This document shows, piece by piece, positions 1 to 6,729 of a stretch of DNA of 23,281 bases (within the stretch, counting starts at the first letter, position 1; each line of letters starts with the position of its first letter). Source of the DNA: a virus; the IMG/VR virus record IMGVR_UViG_3300006737_000229, positions 1 through 23,281 of that record. One strand, given 5' to 3'. The notes beneath the pieces were generated by a model that was not told the DNA's origin, searched no databases, and was given only the letters and a program-made list of their open reading frames with translations. The position numbers and the translations under genes were made by a program.

Positions 1-43
1 CGTCAAACAACAGCGCGTGATTGGACTGGAGCATGATGGGCAC
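1..43 (-). CDS. 5' end of a further tail gene, cut by the window edge
   Basis: Only the first 14 codons are present, reading MPIMLQSNHALLFD from a GTG start. The start is chosen because a strong Shine-Dalgarno (GAGGTGAT) lies five to seven bases upstream and is fused to the stop codon of the preceding gene, a junction type seen several times in this window. An in-frame ATG three codons later is an alternative. By position, directly after a distal tail protein, this should be another tail or baseplate component, but the fragment is too short to identify a family. Confidence 0.5.
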   Translation of the reverse strand, partial: MPIMLQSNHALLFD

Positions 44-47
44 GGTA

Positions 48-55
48 TCACCTCA
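48..55 (-). promoter_or_regulatory. Stop codon fused to Shine-Dalgarno (TGAGGTGA)
   Basis: The stop of the distal tail gene is the first three bases of TGAGGTGA, and the next gene starts at GTG 43. The same eight bases occur at 3784-3791 and 19572-19579, and close variants occur at 6725-6732 and 9547-9554, each time ending one gene and starting the next. Confidence 0.6.
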
Positions 56-1312
56 CAGTAGAATGTTGACGGGCAGGTAGGTCATACGGAAGGAGTAAAT
101 GGTTTCACCCGCCTGATGGCCCAACGTCAGGCTCTTGATACCCCCACGGATGGCAATGTCGTCTCCATCATTTTGCTTCGTGCTCGTGTTTGTCGTTGAC
201 AATTTGTCTTCTCTTCTCTTCCCAAGCCCAAGAGCAAGACGAAGATGGCGCACCGAATACAGTTCACCGCTGTCTGCCGTAAGCATCGAATTATACGGAA
301 TGATGAGTTGACTGGGGTAGTCGCCATCTACGAAAAGAGCCAGTCCTCCACCCGCCAAATAACCCGCACTACTACCGAATAAGGCTGCACCAGCAATAGC
401 CGCAGCCCCACCAGTAGCGACTGTCAAGGCAGCAGCACCGGCTCCAATAGCCGCACCAGCGACGATAGAAGAGCCGGGCTTCTGCGTATTGTGGACGATA
501 CCGTAGAGGTCCTGCAGTTTGTCACCAGCAGAGCGGGCAAAAGCACTGGACTTGTCTCGACCGCCGCTAAAGTCTCTGCTGTGAAACTTAAAAGGCGAAC
601 CCAAGGCTCGGGAAGTCAACGAAGATTGAGAGAGGACGGCGTCGTTTCCAGCGCTCCCGACTTCGTCGTATTCAATTGAGACAAGCGTGGCACCCACAGA
701 CGGTTTGAGTTTTGACGTCAGAACTGAGGCAGTGAAGGGCATTTCCCAACCGCTTTGACTTGTGTTGTTGATGGCGGATGCAATAGCCGTTGCTACCTGC
801 GGGGCAGTGGCGTATGTTGGGCCTGAACTAACGAAAATACGCACGTTTGCTGTGCGTGCAGACGTTCCAAGAGTGAGTGACTCGAAACTGACGTCACCAA
901 TGCTGGCGGAGCCATGTGTTTCGCTGAGGAAGATTCTCCACTCCACTCCACCTACGCTGATTCCAATGGCCCTCGCAGAAGCATAATTCGATGTTGTGAC
1001 GGCCTGTAGGGCACCAACCGTGACGTTGCTTGAAGAGTCGAATGCAACGTCAAATTCAGCCACGGCTTTGGTTCCACTAACGGTGCGCCCTGCTGGGTCA
1101 TCGTCAGTCAGAACGCCCTCAATCTGAATGGCACTGTTGACGCTGTTCATGTCAATGCCGAATCGAGCGCCACCCCCAAGCGGAATGGGAATTGGGTTGA
1201 ACTTCCGCTCAACGTCCATCTGAATGGACGTCGCCATGAGTTCCATTCCACCGGGATAGTGCTCGTCCATCTTCTTCTGATTGCTGAACAGAATACGCAC
1301 TGGTTGATTCAT
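53..1312 (-). CDS. Distal tail/baseplate-like protein with Gly/Ala hydrophobic segment
   Basis: A 419-residue protein encoded right after the tape measure, where distal tail or baseplate hub proteins normally lie. The N-terminus (about 45-75) has the pattern of a beta-rich tail protein (RFGIDMNSVNSAIQIEGVL). Residues about 80-240 look like an inserted beta domain with the sequence ATAIASAINN followed by FTASV, a pattern common in virion Ig-like insertions. Residues about 281-328 are a 48-residue Gly/Ala-rich hydrophobic stretch with only small and aliphatic residues, unlike the rest of the protein. It could cross or perturb a membrane, or pack inside the tail tip. The C-terminus returns to beta-rich sequence ending in YLPVNILL. 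The ATG start is two bases after the tape-measure stop and has GGGAGG ten bases upstream. The exact family is not recognised; tail location is inferred from synteny. Confidence 0.6.
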   Translation of the reverse strand: MNQPVRILFSNQKKMDEHYPGGMELMATSIQMDVERKFNPIPIPLGGGARFGIDMNSVNSAIQIEGVLTDDDPAGRTVSGTKAVAEFDVAFDSSSNVTVGALQAVTTSNYASARAIGISVGGVEWRIFLSETHGSASIGDVSFESLTLGTSARTANVRIFVSSGPTYATAPQVATAIASAINNTSQSGWEMPFTASVLTSKLKPSVGATLVSIEYDEVGSAGNDAVLSQSSLTSRALGSPFKFHSRDFSGGRDKSSAFARSAGDKLQDLYGIVHNTQKPGSSIVAGAAIGAGAAALTVATGGAAAIAGAALFGSSAGYLAGGGLALFVDGDYPSQLIIPYNSMLTADSGELYSVRHLRLALGLGKRREDKLSTTNTSTKQNDGDDIAIRGGIKSLTLGHQAGETIYSFRMTYLPVNILL

Positions 1313-1314
1313 GT

Positions 1315-2652
1315 TCAGAACCTCCCTCGTGTGGTGCTACCGCCCACGGCACGGGCGACTTCTTGCTGCAACATGTTGCCAATTTCACGCGCCAATTGCC
1401 GCTTGTCGCTGCGGTCTGTAATGCCGCTGGCGTTGACGGTGATGTTGAACGTCTGCGAACCTGCGGCATCACCCTTCATTTCCACTGGAATGGACCTCCC
1501 GTTCGGTAGAGGAACAATGGCTTCTGTGCCGTGAAGCGTAGCAGTGTAGCCACTTGTGGGTCCTGAAGCGACACCTCCAGCAGAGAATCCGCCACCACCC
1601 CCTTCGCTTCTTCCCAAGATGTTGTCCTTGGTATCGCCAACAAAGCCCTTGATGTTGTCATAACCTGCCCTGATGTCGTCAATCAGTTCCTTGAGTCTCT
1701 CGAACTTCGGCTCAATGAAGTCACCAAACGCTCCCACGACGGTGTCTCGGAACTCCACCATGTTGTCTCTGAGTTCGCCAAAGCGTGTCTTGACAACGTC
1801 CATCTTCTCTCTCAACTTCTCAACTGGACCGCTGAGTCGGTCGGTAATAGGTTCGATGAACTTGTCAAACCGCGCTTTCATGACGTCCATGATGAGCGAC
1901 CAGTTGTCGCGAATGAAGTCGAACTTGGCTTTGAACTCCTCCAGTTTGGTGAAAATGGCGTCGATAAAACCGAACCGCTCACGCATGGTTTCAGTCATCT
2001 CACTCCATCGCTCACGAATGCTGCTGAGAGCGTTCAAGAACGGGTCGACAAACGCACTGACCAAGGGACCGATGGTGCCGTCCCACACGACCTTGAGGCC
2101 CGTAATGACGCCATCCCAGTCACCCTTGACGAGAGCCAAACCTGTCTTGAACGAGTCAACAAACGGCTGGACAAGCGGCATCACGACGTTGTCCCAAATG
2201 CCCTTTACTGCCTCCATCGCACCGCTGAAATCACCCTGCAGCAGCGCCATGCCGCCCGTGAATGAACCAGTGAAGAGTTCGATGAGGGGCTGGACAACAG
2301 CGTTCCATGTGACGCTAAGCACTCCGGTGACTGATTCCCATGCTGCCTTAAGTAAATCAAAACCTGAGCCAAACGTAGTGGTGAAGAAGTCAACGACAGA
2401 CTGAATGATGGGCATAGCCGCGTCAGACAGCGTCTGCCAAATTGGCACGACGTTGTCCTGCCACCACGTCTTGATGCCCTCGAACTTTTCGATGATGAAG
2501 TCTTTTGCCTCGCCGAATGACTGCTTAATTGCCTGCCCTGCTCGTTTCACGCTTTGCCCAATACCCGCGAGTAGAGATGAGGCACTGCTCAGAGCACCGC
2601 CAAGCGCACCTACGCTGGCCCCAAGGCTGGCAATCGCTGAAAGTCCCACCAT
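1315..2652 (-). CDS. Tail tape measure protein (short)
   Basis: A 445-residue protein with the features of a tape measure: a Gly/Ala/Ser-rich hydrophobic N-terminus (1-35), a long helical middle, and a C-terminal domain with GGVASGPTSGYTATLHGTEA followed by IVPLPNGRSIPVEM, a signature seen at the end of many tape measures. The middle holds three 37-residue repeats marked by tryptophans at 116, 153 and 190, each followed by a P-L pair (WNAVVQPL, WDNVVMPL, WDGTIGPL). Charged helical segments fill 210-340. Tape measures set tail length and occupy the tube lumen. With the usual rule of about 1.5 angstrom per residue, this gives at most about 65 nm. The ATG overlaps the stop of the upstream chaperone (TGATG), with GAGGA upstream, implying translational coupling. 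Confidence 0.88.
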   Translation of the reverse strand: MVGLSAIASLGASVGALGGALSSASSLLAGIGQSVKRAGQAIKQSFGEAKDFIIEKFEGIKTWWQDNVVPIWQTLSDAAMPIIQSVVDFFTTTFGSGFDLLKAAWESVTGVLSVTWNAVVQPLIELFTGSFTGGMALLQGDFSGAMEAVKGIWDNVVMPLVQPFVDSFKTGLALVKGDWDGVITGLKVVWDGTIGPLVSAFVDPFLNALSSIRERWSEMTETMRERFGFIDAIFTKLEEFKAKFDFIRDNWSLIMDVMKARFDKFIEPITDRLSGPVEKLREKMDVVKTRFGELRDNMVEFRDTVVGAFGDFIEPKFERLKELIDDIRAGYDNIKGFVGDTKDNILGRSEGGGGGFSAGGVASGPTSGYTATLHGTEAIVPLPNGRSIPVEMKGDAAGSQTFNITVNASGITDRSDKRQLAREIGNMLQQEVARAVGGSTTRGRF

Positions 2653-2927
2653 CAGAAGTCCTCACTGAGCCAATCATAGTCGAGGCTGACCGTCTCACGG
2701 CCCCCGCTGTTTGCTTCTTGGCGCTGCCTCTTCATGTCCTTTTCCTCTTGACTCCTTCCAACGAAGGCCCAAGTCAGCGACTGCTGGAACGTCTCAGGAC
2801 TCATCTCATGCACTTCCTTCAACGATATACCGTAGTGTTTGGCGATGATGTAGGCCCACAATTCCAACTGCATCTGCATGTCTTCCGCGCTGGCGACCGT
2901 CTTTCGACTGAGGAAGGCCTCAATCAC
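2652..2927 (-). CDS. Tail assembly chaperone, second component
   Basis: A 91-residue protein just before the tape measure, the usual place of the second tail assembly chaperone (lambda T-like). The sequence is helical, with AYIIAKHYGISLKEVHEMSP and a following segment of Phe/Gln residues, a pattern typical of these small proteins, then a charged tail. It begins at a GTG that overlaps the stop of the preceding gene by four bases (GTGA). In many siphoviruses this part is made as a frameshift fusion with the preceding gene. Here its frame is -1 relative to the upstream gene and stays open for at least 12 codons upstream, but I see no canonical slippery heptamer, so coupled reinitiation looks more likely. 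Function is inferred from order, size and general sequence character. Confidence 0.62.
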   Translation of the reverse strand: MIEAFLSRKTVASAEDMQMQLELWAYIIAKHYGISLKEVHEMSPETFQQSLTWAFVGRSQEEKDMKRQRQEANSGGRETVSLDYDWLSEDF

Positions 2928-3295
2928 TGACTGTCGCCTTGCGTAAAATCTCCCTGAATCGCCTCCGCAAGCGCGTTGGGCGAAGGTAGCAGCGACGAAA
3001 TGCGCTGGCCAATGTCACCTCTGAGGTCAAGCAGTTCGCTGCTGGTCATCTCCGGCTCAGAGCGGACAATCCAGTGCGTGAAAGCGTGGCGCCAGTAGGC
3101 GGCGAGGTTGATGTTGAATGAACCGTCAGACTCGAAATCGAGCATGGCTTGAGCGGCCTGCTGCATGTCAAAGAATGAGATGTCCCTGACCCACACCCGC
3201 ATGACCACATTTGGGTCATCGGGGTCTACAGGAATCTCGTGCATCTTCTCATTCTTCTGTCTCAGCAGTTTGGTCTTGTCGCTCACTGTCTTCAT
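2924..3295 (-). CDS. Tail assembly chaperone, first component
   Basis: A 123-residue protein in the lambda G-like position between tail tube and tape measure. It has a short beta/loop start (VWVRDISFFDMQQAAQAML) followed by helices, which fits the tail assembly chaperone family. Such proteins bind the tape measure during tube polymerisation and are not in the finished virion. I chose the ATG at 3295 because a strong Shine-Dalgarno (GAGGTGGAG) lies just upstream. This makes the gene overlap the end of the SAP-domain gene by 47 bases. A later ATG at 3244 would avoid the overlap but has only weak upstream purines. The gene is coupled to the next through a GTGA overlap. Family assignment is from synteny and general sequence pattern rather than a diagnostic motif. 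Confidence 0.65.
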   Translation of the reverse strand: MKTVSDKTKLLRQKNEKMHEIPVDPDDPNVVMRVWVRDISFFDMQQAAQAMLDFESDGSFNINLAAYWRHAFTHWIVRSEPEMTSSELLDLRGDIGQRISSLLPSPNALAEAIQGDFTQGDSQ

Positions 3296-3779
3296 TCATC
3301 TCCACCTCGGTCGCAGCCGCTTCATCAGCGGGGGCGTCCACTTCTTCCTCGGCAGCCGATTCTTCATCGGGGGCCTCCGGCGTCGGTGTGGACTCTTCAA
3401 TCCCTTCATCGTCACGCTTCAGGCGGAGAGCAATCTCAGCCTTGGTGCCGTAGTAGGGAAGACCACGGCGCTTGCACTCTTCGCGGAGTTCAACAAGCGT
3501 CATGGCATCATAGGAAAGTTCAGCGGGAAAGTCCTCGCTGTTGGGGATGTCTTCAACCTCGGTGTCGGAGATGTTCTCCGGGTCATTGGACTCAGTGGTC
3601 GGCTGAATCTCCGACTCGTGCGGAGCGACGAGGCTTCGCACGAGGTTTTCGATGCGCTCCTTCTCAGGAGGCACGCCGTCAATGACGATGGCTTCCGCAC
3701 CGATGTGCTCCGCAAACCAATGTGCGTAATCAACAGGGGTCTTGCGGCGGTAATGAAAGGTGGTCAATCGGTCAGTCAT
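3249..3779 (-). CDS. SAP-domain protein with acidic tail, tail region
   Basis: A 176-residue protein with three parts: a basic N-terminus (1-50), an acidic linker, and a SAP-like helix-extended loop-helix at about 91-122 (MTLVELREECKRRGLPYYGT, then KAEIALRLK), followed by about 50 residues dominated by Glu, Asp and Ala. SAP motifs usually bind nucleic acids, though in viral structural proteins such folds can also mediate protein contacts. It lies between the tail tube and the first chaperone. The start ATG follows a TGAGGTGA element in which the tail-tube stop codon is part of the Shine-Dalgarno. The 3' end overlaps the next gene by 47 bases in another frame. The SAP call is from the visible L-x-x-L and G-x-K-A-E-L pattern. 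Its role in the tail is unknown. Confidence 0.7.
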   Translation of the reverse strand: MTDRLTTFHYRRKTPVDYAHWFAEHIGAEAIVIDGVPPEKERIENLVRSLVAPHESEIQPTTESNDPENISDTEVEDIPNSEDFPAELSYDAMTLVELREECKRRGLPYYGTKAEIALRLKRDDEGIEESTPTPEAPDEESAAEEEVDAPADEAAATEVEMNEDSERQDQTAETEE

Positions 3780-3783
3780 GTTG

Positions 3784-3791
3784 TCACCTCA
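3784..3791 (-). promoter_or_regulatory. Stop codon fused to Shine-Dalgarno (TGAGGTGA)
   Basis: This links the tail tube gene to the SAP-domain gene: the TGA ends the tube protein and GAGGTGA is the ribosome site for ATG 3779. Confidence 0.6.
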
Positions 3792-5921
3792 GCAGTGGAA
3801 GAGCGTGTCAGTCGACACCACACGGATGGCCTTGGGTAGCACCTTGAGTGGTGCGCGGATTGGTCCCTTGTCTTCAGGAATCGGCAGACCCGCTTCCGTG
3901 ATGTAATAGTCGTCCAGCATGATGTCCAGCGACTCGCGCCCGCTTGCCGTGCCGGGTTTGGTGAAGGACAGGCGAATCATGTCAGCGGTCGTTGGGTCGC
4001 GACCGACTGCGCGGCGCATCTCGTGATAGAAGACTGGGTCTTCCACGATGATTTCCATGTCCATGCTGTATTCGGTCTTGCCCTCAACAGACAGCGAGGC
4101 GTTGCGCGAACCAGCAAACGGCGTTTGGTCGGTCGCGGCGTCGGTCACAGCCGCACCGTTGATGGTGTAGAACTGCTGCACACCCGTGCTACCGTTGAGC
4201 GTGAAAGAAACAACCTGTCCAATGCGACGACCGGCAAAGGTGACGGTCCCGTTATAGAACATGAAGGGCTTCTGCGTGCCCGGAGCGATGCCGCTCTCCT
4301 TGCGCTTGGCGTCGGTGTTGGCCGTGTCCTCAAACATGCGGTGCGCATCGTAGCGGTCGCCCTTGTTGGACGTCTCAAGCCGCCCAGTGTCCGTGTAGCA
4401 GAGCGTTGAGTCAAAGTTGACGTTGAGCCGCAGCGCGGCGTCTGTGTCAGCCGTGAGTGAGAAGTCCTTGACCTTGCAGCCACGGAACACACGCGTCAAT
4501 TGCTTGGTGTCGGTGCTGCTGCCGTCAACGGCTGTGTCGTCTTCAGCGTCGCGACGTCGGATGCTGACCTCCATGGCGAAAGACGGCACATGAGAGCGGG
4601 AATAGAGCAGACGGGTCACACCGTTGGTCAATGCACCCGTGCTGGCTCGGTCGGGACTGCCGAGGGTGCTACCGCTGCCGAAGCGAGCAAAACGAATGGG
4701 GATGTTGTTGGCGTGTGGGTAGAGCAGTGCATCATCGAGGAAAATCGTGTTAGCCGTAATGGCCACGATGCGGCGGATTTCACTCGTCTCAGTTCTGTCG
4801 AAATACACGCTTTCAGGGTTGGTGACAACGCCAAAGACACTACCGTCAGCGGTGTCCGCCTCTTTATACGTGACAATGTCAGCAAAGCCTGTGGCGTCTT
4901 TGATGATGACGTAATCACCCGCTCCAACTGCGGAGCCACCGCTGAATGTAGGCGTTCCTGTTCCATCGAAGGGAATGGTCGTCGCACCGGCTTTTGTTCC
5001 CGCAGTGACGTTGATGGCGTAGTTGTTGCTGGCGCACAGTGCGTCATACGTCCCATCGACATTCACAGCCTCCATACCGAGGCAGTAATAGAGCCAGCGT
5101 GGGTTGTGCATGTTGACCTCAAAGGAGCCACCTTGGTTGACGAAACGACCGGGCACCTGCACAGCAACATCGCGGCCAAGGCCAACGACGTGATAGCGCT
5201 TGAGGTCCACCTTCGTCTCAGGCAACGTCACAGCAGCCGTCAAACCGACGAACTGGTCGAGCAGTGAACGCTCCGTCGAAGCGTTTGCAGCATCCGCATG
5301 CCCGGAGTTCACGTCAACGCTGGGCATCGCAAGCGAATGGAAGATGAGCGCATCGCCGGAAGCGCTGGCTGTCGATAGTGCTTCATTAAGAGCAGGCGTC
5401 ACCGTGAACGTGTTCTTGGTCTGAGCGATGACCGTGAAGAGTCGCCCATCGTCGTCAGTGAAGTTCCCACCGCCAACAATGCTGACCTTGACACCAACCA
5501 GCATACCGATGGGCACTTTGAGAATACCGCCGTTGACGGGCGTGCTTGGGGAGCCATTTCCGGTCAACGTGATGACCGACGTTTCATCAGCAGCAGTAAC
5601 AGTCGTAGCGGTGAAACCGAAGGCGTCACCGAAGGTAAAGGTTTGATTGCTGTTCGTGGCGGTAGCGGCAGCACTCAACTCGAAGGTCGTGCCGTCCGTG
5701 ATGCTGGCAACAGTCGCTCCTGCTGGGACACCGGTTCCCGTCACAGTCATTCCTGCCTCGATGTTGGCCGTGGAATCCATCGTCACCGTCGCATCGGTGT
5801 TGATGGTGTCACACGTCGCGTCATTGGACGTCCGTGTGGGGTAGTTGTGGTCCAACCGAAGTGCAGTCTCGTGTCCGAAGGACACCTCGGTCAAGTCACC
5901 CTTGTAGACAGTCGACGGCAT
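3789..5921 (-). CDS. Major tail tube protein with inserted beta domains
   Basis: A 710-residue protein in the tail tube position, downstream of the tail completion gene and upstream of the chaperones. The C-terminal half (about 480-700) resembles tail tube sequences: GCKVKDFSLTADTDAALRLN, a hairpin region around 550-585 (MFYNGTVTFAG, QVVSFTLNGS) and SVEGKTEYSMDMEIIVEDP. At about 33-98 there is a phage Ig-like insertion of the type G-M-T-V-T-G-T-G-V-P-A-G-A-T, then TTFELSAAATAT. A second beta insertion covers about 108-195 and a third about 303-410 (AGDYVIIKDATG; NTIFLDDALLYPHANN). Tail tube proteins are commonly 150-260 residues, so most of this protein is decoration or interaction domains. 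The ATG has GGTGAG upstream, directly after the previous stop (TAAGGTGAG). A sheath function is less likely. Confidence 0.72.
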   Translation of the reverse strand: MPSTVYKGDLTEVSFGHETALRLDHNYPTRTSNDATCDTINTDATVTMDSTANIEAGMTVTGTGVPAGATVASITDGTTFELSAAATATNSNQTFTFGDAFGFTATTVTAADETSVITLTGNGSPSTPVNGGILKVPIGMLVGVKVSIVGGGNFTDDDGRLFTVIAQTKNTFTVTPALNEALSTASASGDALIFHSLAMPSVDVNSGHADAANASTERSLLDQFVGLTAAVTLPETKVDLKRYHVVGLGRDVAVQVPGRFVNQGGSFEVNMHNPRWLYYCLGMEAVNVDGTYDALCASNNYAINVTAGTKAGATTIPFDGTGTPTFSGGSAVGAGDYVIIKDATGFADIVTYKEADTADGSVFGVVTNPESVYFDRTETSEIRRIVAITANTIFLDDALLYPHANNIPIRFARFGSGSTLGSPDRASTGALTNGVTRLLYSRSHVPSFAMEVSIRRRDAEDDTAVDGSSTDTKQLTRVFRGCKVKDFSLTADTDAALRLNVNFDSTLCYTDTGRLETSNKGDRYDAHRMFEDTANTDAKRKESGIAPGTQKPFMFYNGTVTFAGRRIGQVVSFTLNGSTGVQQFYTINGAAVTDAATDQTPFAGSRNASLSVEGKTEYSMDMEIIVEDPVFYHEMRRAVGRDPTTADMIRLSFTKPGTASGRESLDIMLDDYYITEAGLPIPEDKGPIRAPLKVLPKAIRVVSTDTLFHC

Positions 5922-5932
5922 GTTGGCTCACC

Positions 5933-6379
5933 TTATGGCACGAGTTCCGCGAATATAACAACCTCGATTTGAAAGGTCATGCGGAATAGGCTCTTGGTGC
6001 GGTCAGACAGGTCTGTCCGCGTTTTGAAAACCAAGCGGTCGAACGACACTCCGTCGCCCTTGCGCTTGGTGTGAATGAGGCGACGCACCTCGTTTTCCAT
6101 CGCTTGCATGTGCTTACGCCCACGCATCGTGCGCATGTCAACAGTGATGTTGATGCGCGTCGTGACGAAATCGTAGAGCAATTCAGGCGCCTCTTCGTTG
6201 TGCGCCGTCTCGTAGCACATGACGTAGTCCGACTTCTTCATGTCGAGGCGCTTTCCACGCTCAGGATTGACGGTGGCGATGTCAGCGATGACCGGCTTGA
6301 TGTTGCTCGTGTTGGCGCGGTTCCAATCCTCCAGCACAGCGATGACTGCGTCGAGGCCTTCAGTCCACGTTGCGACCAT
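5933..6379 (-). CDS. Probable tail completion (tail terminator-like) protein
   Basis: A 148-residue alpha/beta protein between the small neck protein and the tail tube, the standard slot for the tail completion or terminator protein that joins tail to head. It starts with a helix (TEGLDAVIAVLEDWNRAN), has a strand pattern around INITVDMRTMRG, a helix MQAMENEVRRLI, and a final beta strand FRMTFQIEVVIFAEL, which matches the alpha-beta layout of these proteins. I take the ATG at 6379, whose first base overlaps the previous stop (TGATG), with GGGAGGTGGAG in good position. A GTG one codon earlier is possible. The family assignment is an inference from order, size and secondary-structure pattern. 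Confidence 0.6.
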   Translation of the reverse strand: MVATWTEGLDAVIAVLEDWNRANTSNIKPVIADIATVNPERGKRLDMKKSDYVMCYETAHNEEAPELLYDFVTTRINITVDMRTMRGRKHMQAMENEVRRLIHTKRKGDGVSFDRLVFKTRTDLSDRTKSLFRMTFQIEVVIFAELVP

Positions 6380-6720
6380 CACTCCACCTCCCTTCGATAC
6401 GCCTTCTTGTCAAGAGTGACATTACCTGCACTGACTGTGAGTTTCTGCTTGACGAGGTCAGGAGACTCCGTCAGCATCCGCTTATCGACCCTACCCAGCG
6501 CTGCGTTAAGAACGCTCTCCTCCGGTTTGCGTCCACGCTGCTCATAATCGCCCGACTCGTTGCGGTTGATACCGTCCATCCCCAGTTCCTGCTGCTCAAC
6601 AGCACGGCGGTAGTTTCCGTCGTGCTCCTTGACGAACTGCTGGAGTTCAGTCTGCACTTTGGGGTCGGCCATGTCTTTCGCTGCTGCGTTAAACAGGTCA
6701 TCGAGGATGTCGCTAACCAC
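6379..6720 (-). CDS. Small neck protein of unknown family
   Basis: A 113-residue, charged, mostly helical protein lying between the head-tail connector and the tail completion protein. This slot often encodes a head closure (stopper) or tail-joining protein, but I do not recognise a family. The N-terminus is helical (ILDDLFNAAAKDM), the middle is polar and rich in Glu, Asn and Arg, and the last 25 residues form a probable beta segment (KLTVSAGNVTLDKKAYR). The start is a GTG preceded by a GAGGTGGG Shine-Dalgarno that includes the stop codon of the upstream gene. The end overlaps the next ATG. Existence of the gene is well supported by tight packing on both sides. Confidence 0.6.
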   Translation of the reverse strand: MVSDILDDLFNAAAKDMADPKVQTELQQFVKEHDGNYRRAVEQQELGMDGINRNESGDYEQRGRKPEESVLNAALGRVDKRMLTESPDLVKQKLTVSAGNVTLDKKAYRREVE

Positions 6721-6729
6721 GCACCCACC

